DNA from: Marivirga aurantiaca | GTDB lineage: Bacteria > Bacteroidota > Bacteroidia > Cytophagales > Cyclobacteriaceae | Assembly: GCF_016679925.1 (NCBI RefSeq) | Contig: NZ_JAEQBW010000001.1 | Coordinates: 372,001-436,000 of the forward strand | Length of the DNA stretch: 64,000 bases | Direction: 5' to 3' | Shown here: piece by piece, positions 1 to 9,718 of the stretch | Numbering within the stretch: the stretch's first letter is position 1 | How the letters are laid out: every line of letters starts with the position of its first letter | Notes under the pieces: model-generated | Database searches by the model: none | The model's input: only the letters and a program-made list of their open reading frames with translations | Told to the model about the DNA's origin: nothing | Position numbers and translations under genes: made by a program

Positions 1-843
1 TGGTATATCGGTTTAATTCCTGATTTTGCCACTATACGTGATAGAGCAACCAATAAAATTTCAAAGGCCATATACGGGGCTTTAAGTTTTGGTTGGGATG
101 GGGCAGCAAAAACATGGCAGCGATACGAAACTGTATCTTTGGTTTTAGCAGGCCTGGCCACACCTTTAGTACTTTCTGTACACACTATTGTATCAATGGA
201 CTTTGCCACCTCTGTAATTCCTGGTTGGCATACTACTATTTTTCCTCCTTACTTCGTTGCAGGAGCTATTTTCTCCGGATTTGCCATGGTACTGACATTA
301 ATGTTGGTTACCAGGAAAGTTTATAAGTTGGAGGATTATATTACCATTAACCATATTGAGTTGATGAACATCATCATTATGATTACCGGATCTATAGTGG
401 GTGTTGCTTATATTACCGAATTATTTATGGCCTGGTATTCAGGAGTTCAATATGAACAATATGCGTTTTTAAACCGGGCAACAGGACCTTACTGGTGGGC
501 ATATTGGGCTATGATGACTTGTAACGTAATCTCCCCACAACTCTTCTGGTTTAAGAAAATCAGAACCAGTTTATGGGCTACTTTTATACTGTCCATTATT
601 GTGAACATTGGGATGTGGTTTGAACGTTTTGTAATTATAGTAACCTCTTTGCACAGGGATTATTTACCATCAAGTTGGGCAATGTTTAGCCCTACTATAT
701 ATGATATGGGTATTTATCTCTTCAGTTTTGGTTTATTCTTTACTTTGTTTTTCTCTTTCGCTAAGTTTTTCCCGGTGATCAACATGGCAGAAGTGAAGGC
801 AGTATTGAAATCTAGTTCAGGTGAAATTTCAAATAAGAAATAA
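1..843 (+). CDS. actC: Alternative complex III subunit ActC (NrfD/PsrC family), 5'-truncated by window edge
   Basis: The window opens inside this gene. 280 residues are readable in frame 1, well short of the family's usual 450-490, so the start lies upstream. It is the C-terminal part of an NrfD/PsrC-type integral membrane protein, the large quinol-side subunit of alternative complex III, which oxidises menaquinol in the inner membrane. About six hydrophobic segments are visible, with family-typical stretches such as [12 protein letters not shown] and [12 protein letters not shown]. actD follows after 2 nt, and the order C-D-E-F-coxB-coxA is the usual Bacteroidota arrangement. The TTG at 139 is an internal codon, not the start. 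The call rests on family resemblance and firm context. Confidence 0.93.
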   Translation, partial: WYIGLIPDFATIRDRATNKISKAIYGALSFGWDGAAKTWQRYETVSLVLAGLATPLVLSVHTIVSMDFATSVIPGWHTTIFPPYFVAGAIFSGFAMVLTLMLVTRKVYKLEDYITINHIELMNIIIMITGSIVGVAYITELFMAWYSGVQYEQYAFLNRATGPYWWAYWAMMTCNVISPQLFWFKKIRTSLWATFILSIIVNIGMWFERFVIIVTSLHRDYLPSSWAMFSPTIYDMGIYLFSFGLFFTLFFSFAKFFPVINMAEVKAVLKSSSGEISNKK

Positions 844-845
844 AA

Positions 846-1373
846 ATGGAAAGTGGTAAAAACTTTGTCGTAGGGATTTTTGATGATGAGAGTATCTTAT
901 TAAGTGCTATCAAGAAAATCCGCGGAAATGATGTTAAAATACATGAATGCTATACTCCTTATCCGGTTCACGGTTTGGATGATGAGCTAGGATATAAAAG
1001 ATCAAGAATTTCAATTGCTGCTTTTGTATTCGGACTAACAGGTACATCATTGGCTTTTTTGATGATGATTTATATGATGGGAATTGACTGGCCAATGATA
1101 ATTGGAGGTAAGGATCATATAGCTATACCTTCTTTTATTCCTGTTGCTTTTGAGGTAACAGTGTTACTTGCTGCATTAGGTATGGTGGCTACTTTCTTTG
1201 TCATCAGTAATTTAAAGCCTTACGGAAAACCGGTTACTTTTGACATCCGAAGCACTGATGACAAACATGTAATGGCTATTGATTTGGCTAAAAACAGTAA
1301 GAACACCAAGGAATTAAGCACTTTATTAATGGAATCAGGTGCGTCTGAAGTAAACGAAAAATCATTTAATTGA
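846..1373 (+). CDS. actD: Alternative complex III subunit ActD (DUF3341)
   Basis: 175 residues, the normal length for DUF3341/ActD, a small membrane subunit of alternative complex III. A soluble N-terminal domain of about 60 residues (FVVGIFDDESILLSAIKKI) precedes two hydrophobic helices near 60-82 and 95-122, with a soluble tail. The proline-rich stretch YTPYPVHGLDDELGYKRSR just before the first helix is characteristic of the family. The ATG lies 2 nt after the actC stop, so the pair is probably translationally coupled. It carries no cofactor motif, as expected; its role is structural within the complex. Confidence 0.93.
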   Translation: MESGKNFVVGIFDDESILLSAIKKIRGNDVKIHECYTPYPVHGLDDELGYKRSRISIAAFVFGLTGTSLAFLMMIYMMGIDWPMIIGGKDHIAIPSFIPVAFEVTVLLAALGMVATFFVISNLKPYGKPVTFDIRSTDDKHVMAIDLAKNSKNTKELSTLLMESGASEVNEKSFN

Positions 1374-1383
1374 ATCAAGCAAA

Positions 1384-2022
1384 ATGTTAAAATTCAATAA
1401 CTATAAAATAATTTCAATTCCTGTGCTTGCCTTTGTATTGACTTCATGTGGAGCAGGCAAGGATGATCCCGGTACTGAATTTGCACCCAATATGTATCAT
1501 GCAGTTCCTTATGAGCCCTTGATTCAAATCACTGATAAAAGTGAAGGTGATTGGGTCGTTTCAGATGAGGATGAATATGGAGAATATTACAGTTCAAATC
1601 CTAATAATCCGTTTGAAATGAATATGAGGCTACCTGCTGAAAACTCTGTGCCTCGTTCAAGAAATGGAATGATTCCATACAGGCTTCACAAAGATAGTGT
1701 AGATTTGGCTGCAAGAACATTAGAAAACCCTTTCCCTGCTGAAGACGCAGTGATAGCGGAAGGGAAGGTTTTATATACTAAGTATTGTACCCACTGTCAC
1801 GGTGAAAATGGTGGTGGCTCTATGGATGAGACGGCTTTAGTGGGACAAGCTTTAAAAGGAGTGCCTGCTTATAATTCTGGTGCGACATCACAATTATCCG
1901 GAGGACATATTTTTCATGTGATCACACATGGAATTCGCAGAATGGGGCCTCATGGCTCTCAAGTTCAGCAAGAGGACAGATGGAAGATTGTTCGATATGT
2001 TGAAACTTTACAGAAACAATAA
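1384..2022 (+). CDS. actE: Alternative complex III subunit ActE, monoheme cytochrome c lipoprotein
   Basis: 212 residues. A lipoprotein signal ends in the lipobox LTSC (lipidated Cys22). One c-type heme site CTHCH (Cys135, Cys138, His139) is followed by a likely distal ligand Met187 in GIRRMGPHG. ActE is the periplasm-facing cytochrome of alternative complex III that passes electrons on toward the oxidase. The roughly 110 residues between lipobox and heme site are polar and acidic, as in other ActE proteins. It sits 10 nt after actD and upstream of actF. Confidence 0.93.
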   Translation: MLKFNNYKIISIPVLAFVLTSCGAGKDDPGTEFAPNMYHAVPYEPLIQITDKSEGDWVVSDEDEYGEYYSSNPNNPFEMNMRLPAENSVPRSRNGMIPYRLHKDSVDLAARTLENPFPAEDAVIAEGKVLYTKYCTHCHGENGGGSMDETALVGQALKGVPAYNSGATSQLSGGHIFHVITHGIRRMGPHGSQVQQEDRWKIVRYVETLQKQ

Positions 2023-2050
2023 ATAGAAACAGTTTATAAGATTATAAATC

Positions 2051-3412
2051 ATGGCTGAAGAACAATTTCAATTTACAGCGAAAGCAAAAAAAATCCTTTC
2101 TATTCTTGCAATTGTAGGTGTAGTATTACTAGGGCTAGGCATATTTACAGCCTCTAATACTGATCATCATGCCACAATTGATGATCCGGATGCTACTATG
2201 CATAATGCCCCTATAGTAGTGGATGATCTGGAAGATGCGCATGCAACTGAGGATATTGATCAGGATCATTTTGGTGAACCTGAGCATGCTGAGGAAGCTC
2301 ATGGAGATGGACATGCTACATGGCTAAAGAGAATTTTTGCCAATTTGTGGATTAACAATATGTATTTTTTAGGGATTGCTTTATTAGGAGTATTCTTTGT
2401 AGCAATTCAATACGTTTCCCAGGCTGGTTGGTCAGCATCACTTATTAGAATTCCATTGGCATTTGGTAGTTATTTGCCTATTGCAGGAATTTTAACATTA
2501 ATCATCTTTCTTGTTGGAGGTCATGATATTTTCCATTGGACCCATAGTTATCTAATGGACCCCAATGACCCAAGATATGATGAAATCATTGCTGGAAAGG
2601 AAGCTTACCTTAATACGCCATTTTTCATTGCCAGAATGATAGTTTATTTCGTTGGCTGGTACATCATTTTCCGTTTCATCAGGAAAAGGTCTTTGGAAGA
2701 AGATATTAATGGTGGAAATAATTACTTCTTTAAGTTAAGAGGAATTTCAGCTGTATTTATTGTTTTCTTTGCAGTAACATCTTCTACTTCAGCATGGGAT
2801 TGGATATTATCGATTGATACACACTGGTTCTCCACTATGTTTGGCTGGTATGTATTTGCCAGCTGGTGGGTTACTGCTTTAGCGGCAATTACATTAATAA
2901 CTGTTATTTTAAAGGAAAATGGTTATTTAAAAATAGTTACCACAGGCGTATTGCACGATTTAGGTAAATTTGTATTTGCTTTCTCTATTTTCTGGACTTA
3001 TATATGGTTCTCCCAGTTTATGTTGATTTACTATTCCAACATTCCTGAAGAGACAGTTTATTTCATAGAGAGGCTTTCAAGTGATCATTATAGCACGGTG
3101 TTTTTTGTTAATTTAATTTTAAACTTTTTCTTCCCCTTTCTGGTTTTCATGCCTAGGGATTCAAAGCGACACACTGTGTTTTTGAAGATTGTGACTATCA
3201 TAGTTTTGATCGGACATTGGTTTGATTTCTACTTAATGATTACACCAGCTGTATTAGCGGAAAATGGTGGATTCGGGCTTCTGGAAATAGGGATGGCCAT
3301 GATATTTGGTGTAGGGTTCCTTTTTGTAGCACTTACCAGCCTTGCTAAACATCCATTAGTGGCTAAAAACCATCCGATGTTGGAAGAGTCTAAACATCAT
3401 CACGTATTTTAA
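2051..3412 (+). CDS. actF: Alternative complex III subunit ActF
   Basis: 453 residues with about ten hydrophobic helices. ActF is a membrane subunit of alternative complex III, paralogous to the NrfD-like ActC but without a clear cofactor site of its own. After the first helix (about 15-33) comes a loop rich in His, Asp and Glu (about 37-90, e.g. EPEHAEEAHGDGHATW), then the remaining helices. Family-like stretches include GGHDIFHWTHSYLMDP and SSTSAWDWILSIDTHWFSTMFG. It lies 28 nt after actE and 24 nt before coxB, consistent with one transcription unit for complex III and its oxidase. Confidence 0.92.
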   Translation: MAEEQFQFTAKAKKILSILAIVGVVLLGLGIFTASNTDHHATIDDPDATMHNAPIVVDDLEDAHATEDIDQDHFGEPEHAEEAHGDGHATWLKRIFANLWINNMYFLGIALLGVFFVAIQYVSQAGWSASLIRIPLAFGSYLPIAGILTLIIFLVGGHDIFHWTHSYLMDPNDPRYDEIIAGKEAYLNTPFFIARMIVYFVGWYIIFRFIRKRSLEEDINGGNNYFFKLRGISAVFIVFFAVTSSTSAWDWILSIDTHWFSTMFGWYVFASWWVTALAAITLITVILKENGYLKIVTTGVLHDLGKFVFAFSIFWTYIWFSQFMLIYYSNIPEETVYFIERLSSDHYSTVFFVNLILNFFFPFLVFMPRDSKRHTVFLKIVTIIVLIGHWFDFYLMITPAVLAENGGFGLLEIGMAMIFGVGFLFVALTSLAKHPLVAKNHPMLEESKHHHVF

Positions 3413-3436
3413 TTTATTAAAAGTAATAACTAGTAT

Positions 3437-4495
3437 ATGTTTAATTTAGCTATAGTATTAGGTGTAGTGCTTTTGTTGGCGATATTGTTTCTGATCTTCA
3501 GAATTTCATCGCTAATCAGTGTTGCCAAAGGTGGGGATTCAGGTAAAGTGGATAAGGGTTCCAACAGGATAAATGGAGCCATGTTCATGATTTTCCTGGT
3601 TGTAATGGGTTTTTTATTCTTTTGGTATTCTTTTAAGGATTTTGAAAACTATAATTTGCCTGTTGCTTCAGAGCATGGAAGCGAATACGAATTTATGTTC
3701 TGGGTAACAATGGCCGTAACGGGAGTAATATTTGTATTAACGCAAATATTATTGTTTTACTTCTCCTGGAAGTACCAATACAAAGAAGATTCCAGAGCGC
3801 TGTTTTACCCTGAGAATAACAAATTAGAAGTTATTTGGACTTTTGTTCCGGCCATTGTATTGGCCATCCTGGTTTTTACAGGTTGGAGAGTTTGGACTGA
3901 TGTAACGGCTCCGGCCCCAGAAAACACCAATAATATAGAAATAATGGGTTACCAGTTTGCATGGGCAGTAAGATACCCTGGGGTTGATGGCGAATTAGGT
4001 AATAGTGACTATAGAGTGGTTGATGCCACAAATGCTTTTGGTATTGATTTTAGTGATAAAGCTGCTTATGATGATTTTATCCCGAGAGAGATGCATATTC
4101 CGGTTGGAGAGCCTGTAACTTTCAATATCAGAGCGAGAGATGTTTTGCATAGTGTATTTGCACCTCACTTCAGATTGAAGATGGATGCAGTGCCAGGTAT
4201 GCCTACTTCATTTACATTCACTGCCACCAAAACAACTGAGCAGATGAGGGAGGAATTAAACGACCCTGATTTCAATTATGAAATTGCTTGTACTGAAATT
4301 TGTGGAAAAGGCCATTTTTCCATGAAGTTGACAATGGTTGTGGATGAAACTGAAGATTATTTAAAATGGTACGCTGAACAAGAATCATTCTTGAAGAGAA
4401 ATCCTGAATATTTGGCTAATGTGCCGGCTGATTTAAAAGAATTGGCAATGATGAAAACAGGAATCGATAACAAAGAGTTAGAAAAACAAAATTAA
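3437..4495 (+). CDS. coxB: Cytochrome c oxidase subunit II with CuA site
   Basis: 352 residues. N-terminal hydrophobic segments (about 1-22, 48-66, 88-110, 132-150) precede a periplasmic cupredoxin domain. All CuA ligands are visible: His238 (RDVLHSVFAP), Cys285, Glu287, Cys289, His293 and Met296 in CTEICGKGHFSM. There is no C-terminal cytochrome c fusion, so electrons must come from ActE or a separate cytochrome. The two extra N-terminal helices and the roughly 50-residue C-terminal extension are typical of Bacteroidota subunit II. It is co-directional with coxA 12 nt downstream. Confidence 0.96.
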   Translation: MFNLAIVLGVVLLLAILFLIFRISSLISVAKGGDSGKVDKGSNRINGAMFMIFLVVMGFLFFWYSFKDFENYNLPVASEHGSEYEFMFWVTMAVTGVIFVLTQILLFYFSWKYQYKEDSRALFYPENNKLEVIWTFVPAIVLAILVFTGWRVWTDVTAPAPENTNNIEIMGYQFAWAVRYPGVDGELGNSDYRVVDATNAFGIDFSDKAAYDDFIPREMHIPVGEPVTFNIRARDVLHSVFAPHFRLKMDAVPGMPTSFTFTATKTTEQMREELNDPDFNYEIACTEICGKGHFSMKLTMVVDETEDYLKWYAEQESFLKRNPEYLANVPADLKELAMMKTGIDNKELEKQN

Positions 4496-4506
4496 ATAAT
4501 AAAGTT

Positions 4507-6378
4507 ATGTCAACAACGACAGAATTGAATATAGGACATGATGTTCACCATGATGAACATCATGACCACAAGCAAAGCTTTATCTCTAAATATATTTTTA
4601 GTACAGATCATAAAATGATTGCCAAGCAATACCTGGTTACAGGTATTTTTTGGGGGATTATAGGAGTTTTAATGTCTGTGCTGTTCCGTGTACAGCTGGG
4701 TTTTCCAGGTGCTAATTTGGAGTGGCTACGCCCCGTATTAGGTGGCTGGTTAACTGAAGCCGGAAAAATTGATCCTGAATTTTATTTGGCTTTGGTAACA
4801 ATGCATGGTACCATTATGGTATTCTTTGTTCTTACCGCAGGCTTGAGTGGTACTTTTAGTAATTATTTAATACCTCTTCAAATAGGAGCCAGGGATATGG
4901 CTTCCGGTTTTATGAATATGTTATCTTACTGGTTTTTCTTTATTTCCAGTATTGTTATGTTATCATCAATATTTATCGAGTCAGGACCTGCTGCCGGTGG
5001 TTGGACAGTTTATCCTCCATTAAGTGCGTTGCCTCAGGCTATTCAAGGATCTCAACTTGGGATGACACTGTGGTTAGTGGCAATGGTATTTTTTATCGTA
5101 TCTATATTATTAGGTGGTATTAATTATATTACTACGGTTATCAACCTTAGAACTGAGGGTATGACCTTCACCAGATTACCTCTGACAATCTGGTCATTTT
5201 TCCTAACAGCAGTTATTGGTTTGTTATCTTTCCCTGTACTATTTGCTGCAGCATTATTGCTGGTTTTCGACAGAAGTTTCGGTACATCGTTTTACTTATC
5301 TGATATTTATATAGGTGGTGAAGCTTTACCTAATATGGGGGGGAGCCCAATTTTGTACCAGCATTTATTCTGGTTCCTGGGACACCCTGAAGTGTATATT
5401 GTTTTGTTGCCTGCTTTGGGTATTACTTCTGAAATTATTGCTACCAATTCAAGAAAACCTATTTTTGGATATAGGGCCATGATTGGTTCTATGTTGGGAA
5501 TTACGGTTCTTTCTTTCGTGGTATGGGCTCACCATATGTTTGTATCAGGCTTGAATCCATTCTTAGGATCAGTCTTTATGTTCCTGACATTAATTATAGC
5601 GGTACCATCAGCGGTTAAAGTGTTCAATTACATAACCACACTTTGGAAAGGAAATATCATCTTTACACCGGCTACATTATTTTCAATTGGTTTGGTTTCC
5701 TTCTTTATTTCAGGAGGTTTGACGGGTATTTTCTTAGGGAATTCAGTAATTGATATTCAATTGCATGATACTTACTTCGTTGTAGCTCACTTTCACCTTG
5801 TAATGGGTAGTTTATCTATCTTTGGTTTATTGGCAGGAATTTATCACTGGTTCCCAAAAATGTTCGGGCGAATGATGGATGCTAAATTAGGACATATTCA
5901 CTTCTGGATGACTTTCATTGGTGTTTATCTGATTTTCTTCCCGATGCACTATATTGGTATTGCAGGCTTCCCAAGAAGATATTATTCATGGACTAATTTT
6001 GACGCTTTCAGTGGTTATACTGATTTGAATATGTTTGTGAGTATAGCTGCTTTCGTTACAGTGGCTGCACAGTTTATATTTCTGTTCAACTTCTTTTATA
6101 GCATGTACAGAGGTAAAAAAGCACCGCAAAATCCTTGGAATTCAAATACTTTGGAATGGACAGCGCCTATAGAGCCGGGACACGGTAACTGGGTGGGTGA
6201 AATTCCTAAAGTGTACAGATGGCCATATGATTATAGTAAGCCAGGTGCAAAGGATGATTTTATTCCTCAGCATGTTCCGTTATCTACTACTCCTGAGTCT
6301 AATCTTCCTCATGAGCAAGAGTTAGCTAAACAAGAACAGCTGAATACTTCGGCTCATGCAAAGACAACAGAATCTTAA
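4507..6378 (+). CDS. coxA: Cytochrome c oxidase subunit I (A1-type heme-copper oxidase)
   Basis: 623 residues, about twelve helices plus a His-rich N-terminus. It reduces O2 at a heme-CuB centre and pumps protons. Heme and copper ligands are visible: His100 (TMHGTIM), CuB ligands His293 (GHPEVY), His342 and His343 (WAHHMF), and His428/His430 (VAHFHLV). Glu295 and Tyr297 in GHPEVY are the D-channel glutamate and the cross-linked tyrosine that define the A1 class. The C-terminal tail past about residue 560 is hydrophilic. The stop lies 23 nt inside ctaA, which is needed to make its heme A. Confidence 0.97.
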   Translation: MSTTTELNIGHDVHHDEHHDHKQSFISKYIFSTDHKMIAKQYLVTGIFWGIIGVLMSVLFRVQLGFPGANLEWLRPVLGGWLTEAGKIDPEFYLALVTMHGTIMVFFVLTAGLSGTFSNYLIPLQIGARDMASGFMNMLSYWFFFISSIVMLSSIFIESGPAAGGWTVYPPLSALPQAIQGSQLGMTLWLVAMVFFIVSILLGGINYITTVINLRTEGMTFTRLPLTIWSFFLTAVIGLLSFPVLFAAALLLVFDRSFGTSFYLSDIYIGGEALPNMGGSPILYQHLFWFLGHPEVYIVLLPALGITSEIIATNSRKPIFGYRAMIGSMLGITVLSFVVWAHHMFVSGLNPFLGSVFMFLTLIIAVPSAVKVFNYITTLWKGNIIFTPATLFSIGLVSFFISGGLTGIFLGNSVIDIQLHDTYFVVAHFHLVMGSLSIFGLLAGIYHWFPKMFGRMMDAKLGHIHFWMTFIGVYLIFFPMHYIGIAGFPRRYYSWTNFDAFSGYTDLNMFVSIAAFVTVAAQFIFLFNFFYSMYRGKKAPQNPWNSNTLEWTAPIEPGHGNWVGEIPKVYRWPYDYSKPGAKDDFIPQHVPLSTTPESNLPHEQELAKQEQLNTSAHAKTTES

Positions 6379-7453
6379 TAATGAGAAATATATAGGCAGC
6401 TACTATAGTAAACTGACAACAGTTACTCTGGTAGCTGTTTATCTTTTAATTCTTGCTGGCGGTATAGTGAGAAGTACAGGTTCTGGAATGGGCTGTCCGG
6501 ATTGGCCCAAGTGCTTTGGAAGCTGGGTGCCTCCAACAGAGGTAGGCCAATTGCCGGAGGATTATCAGGAATTTTATGCAGATTACAGACATCAGAAGAA
6601 TATAAAATTCGCGGAATATCTTGATTTCTTTGGATATGCTGACATAGGGGAAGCTATTTTGGCTGATGAATCTATCAAGGAGGAAGCTGAATTTAACAAG
6701 TATAAAACCTGGACTGAATATGTTAACAGATTATTAGGAGCACTTGTTGGATTTCTAATCATTCTATGCTTTATAGGGTCTATAAAATACTTTAGTACGA
6801 ATAGAAAGCTTTTTTGGCTTTCATTTAGCAGTCTGATTTTGGTGCTAATTCAGGGGTGGATAGGATCTATTGTCGTTTCTACTAATTTGTTGTCATGGCT
6901 AATTACACTGCATATGATTCTGGCTTTGGTGATCCTGGCTGTACTAACGGCACTCTATTTTTATTCTGCGAATAAAGTTGCCCCGGGAAAAATAAAGCAA
7001 TCGGGTAAATTAAAAGTGTTGTTGATTATAGGATTATTCTTTATGCTGTTGCAAATTGTTTTTGGCACCCAGGTGAGAGAGTCTTTAGATATGGTAGCGG
7101 AAAGATTGGGACAGAGTCAGCGGGATAGTTGGATAGCAGGATTGGGACTTCAGTTTTATATTCACAGGTCGTTTTCCATACTTATAGCCATTTATCACTT
7201 TTATCTGTTTTATGTGTTGTTACAATCGAACCCTAAGCATCAAAAATTGGTTTTTCATACCAAGGTTTTGATATCATTTATATTAATCGAAATACTCTCC
7301 GGGGCAGTAATGGCGTATTTTGGAGTCCCTTTTTGGGTTCAGCCTTTACATTTGGTTTTAGGGAGTTTGATTTTCGGATGGCAATTTTATTTATTGCTAC
7401 AAGTATCATTTATGGATAAAAAAGTAAATACATCAGCTTATGCAATATCCTGA
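6356..7453 (+). CDS. ctaA: Heme A synthase (COX15/CtaA)
   Basis: 365 residues with about eight helices. It oxidises the C8 methyl of heme O to the formyl group of heme A. The N-terminal signature GGIVRSTGSGMGCPDWPKC carries the extracytoplasmic pair Cys47/Cys53, followed by the TWTEYVNRLLGALVG stretch; further His residues lie in helices (e.g. LHMILA, IHRSFS, LHLVLG). The ATG at 6356 overlaps coxA by 23 nt; another ATG at 6381 is out of frame. ctaB overlaps the 3' end by 14 nt, so ctaA-ctaB translation is probably coupled. Confidence 0.94.
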   Translation: MQRQQNLNNEKYIGSYYSKLTTVTLVAVYLLILAGGIVRSTGSGMGCPDWPKCFGSWVPPTEVGQLPEDYQEFYADYRHQKNIKFAEYLDFFGYADIGEAILADESIKEEAEFNKYKTWTEYVNRLLGALVGFLIILCFIGSIKYFSTNRKLFWLSFSSLILVLIQGWIGSIVVSTNLLSWLITLHMILALVILAVLTALYFYSANKVAPGKIKQSGKLKVLLIIGLFFMLLQIVFGTQVRESLDMVAERLGQSQRDSWIAGLGLQFYIHRSFSILIAIYHFYLFYVLLQSNPKHQKLVFHTKVLISFILIEILSGAVMAYFGVPFWVQPLHLVLGSLIFGWQFYLLLQVSFMDKKVNTSAYAIS

Positions 7454-8342
7454 AACACAAAGTTTGGGTATCTCAGAAATATTAAGTACTTATTTGAAGG
7501 GTTTTTATACCTTATTGAAGCCAAGGCTAAGCTTCCTTGTAGCTTTTTCCTCAGCATTTGGGTACGTTTTGGGCTTCTCCGGTGGCTCTATTAATTGGAT
7601 GGTTTTAACATTTCTGGCTTTTGGTGGATTTTTGGTTTCAGGTTCTGCTGTTACCATCAATCAGATTATTGAAGTAGAGCATGATAAGAAAATGGATAGA
7701 ACCAAGAACAGGCCATTACCTACTGGCATGATCAGTAAAAATGAAGCTATTCTTTTTGCCATCATAACAGGTATTGCAGGACTGGGACTACTTTTGGTGT
7801 TTACAAATCTATTGACCACCTTACTATCACTACTATCTTTGTTGCTTTACAGCTTTGTATACACACCTCTCAAAAGAGTAGGGCCTATTGCAGTATTTGC
7901 CGGGGCCATACCAGGAGCTCTGCCTCCATTATTGGGTTGGGTAGCTGCAACTAACGGATTTAGTGTAGAGGCCTGGATTATCTTTGGTATACAATTTATC
8001 TGGCAATTCCCACATTTTTGGGCTATAGCCTGGGTAGCTGATGAAGACTATAAAAAAGCTGGATTTAAACTGTTACCTTCAGGGGGACAAAAGGATTTGA
8101 ATACTGCTATTCAAATTATGATTTATACTTTGTTTTTAATTCCATTGGGTTTGCTACCTACTCTGTTTGGAATTACCGGAGTTACTTCAGCTTTGGTGGC
8201 CACTATTTGCGGTGTGTTATTTTTAAGTCAAACTTTCTATTTAATGAAAGAATGCAGTAAAGAAGCTGCATTAAAAATAATGTTTGGATCTTTTCTTTAT
8301 TTACCGATAGTTCAGGTAGCTTATTTATTAGATAAAATTTAA
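7440..8342 (+). CDS. ctaB: Protoheme IX farnesyltransferase (heme O synthase)
   Basis: 300 residues, a UbiA-family prenyltransferase with about nine helices. It transfers a farnesyl group to heme B, giving heme O, the substrate of CtaA. The Asp-rich prenyl-diphosphate motif is seen as EVEHDKKMDRTKNRPLP, and a second conserved stretch WQFPHFWAIAWVADEDYKKAG is the CtaB signature. It starts 14 nt inside ctaA and ends 2 nt before the first subunit III gene. Confidence 0.95.
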   Translation: MQYPETQSLGISEILSTYLKGFYTLLKPRLSFLVAFSSAFGYVLGFSGGSINWMVLTFLAFGGFLVSGSAVTINQIIEVEHDKKMDRTKNRPLPTGMISKNEAILFAIITGIAGLGLLLVFTNLLTTLLSLLSLLLYSFVYTPLKRVGPIAVFAGAIPGALPPLLGWVAATNGFSVEAWIIFGIQFIWQFPHFWAIAWVADEDYKKAGFKLLPSGGQKDLNTAIQIMIYTLFLIPLGLLPTLFGITGVTSALVATICGVLFLSQTFYLMKECSKEAALKIMFGSFLYLPIVQVAYLLDKI

Positions 8343-8344
8343 TT

Positions 8345-8938
8345 ATGGATAAATCAATTGAAATAGATCAAAAAGACATTAAGCCTAGCTTAAAAATTTT
8401 ATCGATGCATCCTTTGAAATTTGCCATGTGGCTTTTCATTGTGAGTATAGTAATGATGTTTGCAGCATTAACAAGTGCCTATATAGTGAGGCAAGCAGAA
8501 GGTGATTGGTTGATTTATGAACTGCCTACTGTTTTTCTTATCAATACTTTTATTTTATTATCGAGTAGTGTTACCATGCATATTGCTTATGCAGCTGCCA
8601 GAAAGGATAATTTTAAAACTTTAAAAGTTGCAATGGTGCTTACATCAGCTTTGGCTATTGCATTTTTGGTAGGTCAATATTATGCATGGGGAGCCTTAGT
8701 AGATATTGAAGTCTATTTTGTGGGTAATCCTGCGGGGTCATTCTTATATGTAATTTCAGGACTTCATGCTTTTCACCTGATTACAGGAGTGATATTCATA
8801 TTTATTATGTTATTTTCGGCTTTCAAATACAAGGTTCACTCAAAAAACATGGTGAAAATGGAAATGTGTACTACATATTGGCACTTTTTAGATGGACTTT
8901 GGGTATATTTATACATATTTTTGTTGTTAAATCATTAA
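8345..8938 (+). CDS. Heme-copper oxidase subunit III family protein (first, short copy)
   Basis: 197 residues with five hydrophobic helices, matching the CyoC/CoxC subunit III fold. Recognisable features are the first helix MWLFIVSIVMMFAALTSAYI, the stretch SGLHAFHLITGVIF and the C-terminal YWHFLDGLWVYLYIFL, where WHF(L/V)D is the subunit III signature. It lies 2 nt after ctaB and 25 nt before a second, longer subunit III gene; paired subunit III genes are common in this lineage. The likely role is stabilising subunit I and its proton uptake path. Which paralogue enters the mature enzyme cannot be told from sequence. Confidence 0.88.
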   Translation: MDKSIEIDQKDIKPSLKILSMHPLKFAMWLFIVSIVMMFAALTSAYIVRQAEGDWLIYELPTVFLINTFILLSSSVTMHIAYAAARKDNFKTLKVAMVLTSALAIAFLVGQYYAWGALVDIEVYFVGNPAGSFLYVISGLHAFHLITGVIFIFIMLFSAFKYKVHSKNMVKMEMCTTYWHFLDGLWVYLYIFLLLNH

Positions 8939-8963
8939 TCAATCTAATAGAACAGTAAACTTT

Positions 8964-9707
8964 ATGGCAACTACTGCAACAATGGATACGGCTAAGAGCC
9001 GATGGGGTGGAGGAATGGCTCCCATGAATACGAGTTATGGGAAACTTATGATGTGGTTTTTCCTACTATCCGATGCTTTTAGCTTTTCGGCATTACTAAT
9101 CACTTATGGTTTGATCCGTTACTCACATCCTGCTTATTCGGGATCTGTAGCTGATTTTGAATTCAGTACAGAGTATTGGCCAATACCTGAGATGGTTTTT
9201 GAAGCTCTCCCTTTTCTACATGGTGTACATGCGCCATTGATATTTGTGGGTATCATGACTTTCATTTTGATTTTAAGTAGTGTAACAATGGTGCTTGCAG
9301 TAGAAGCCGGCCATAGAATGGATAGAAAAGGAGTGATTAAATGGATGCTCTGGACTATTATTGGTGGTTTGGCATTTTTAGGTTGCCAGGCCTGGGAGTG
9401 GAGTCACTTTATCCATGGTACGGATGAAGGAACAATGACAGCTGCCGGAGAAGTTATCTATGGAGCTAATCTCACTATTAATCAGTATGGACCGCCATTA
9501 TTTGCCTCTTTATTCTTCTTCATCACAGGCTTTCATGGCTTCCATGTATTTAGTGGTGTGGTAATTAATTTTATCATTTTCTTTAATGCAGTGGTAGGAA
9601 CCTACGATAAAAGAGGCCATTACGAAATGGTTGAGAAGTCCGGATTATACTGGCACTTTGTCGATTTGGTGTGGGTTTTTGTATTTACGCTTTTTTACTT
9701 GATTTAA
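8964..9707 (+). CDS. coxC: Cytochrome c oxidase subunit III (second, long copy)
   Basis: 247 residues with five to six helices. The C-terminal half carries the classical signature FHGFHVFSGV and LYWHFVDLVWVFVFTLFYLI. Compared with its upstream neighbour it has an insertion of about 50 residues around 50-75 and 145-165. As an integral subunit III it supports the catalytic subunit CoxA. Eleven nucleotides separate it from the subunit IV gene, so the operon continues. Confidence 0.93.
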   Translation: MATTATMDTAKSRWGGGMAPMNTSYGKLMMWFFLLSDAFSFSALLITYGLIRYSHPAYSGSVADFEFSTEYWPIPEMVFEALPFLHGVHAPLIFVGIMTFILILSSVTMVLAVEAGHRMDRKGVIKWMLWTIIGGLAFLGCQAWEWSHFIHGTDEGTMTAAGEVIYGANLTINQYGPPLFASLFFFITGFHGFHVFSGVVINFIIFFNAVVGTYDKRGHYEMVEKSGLYWHFVDLVWVFVFTLFYLI

Positions 9708-9718
9708 TCTATTGAACT

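Noticed and set aside
8345-9707. Frameshifted single subunit III gene instead of two genes
   Set aside because: Both frames have their own start, five helices and the WHF(L/V)D signature, so they are paralogues.
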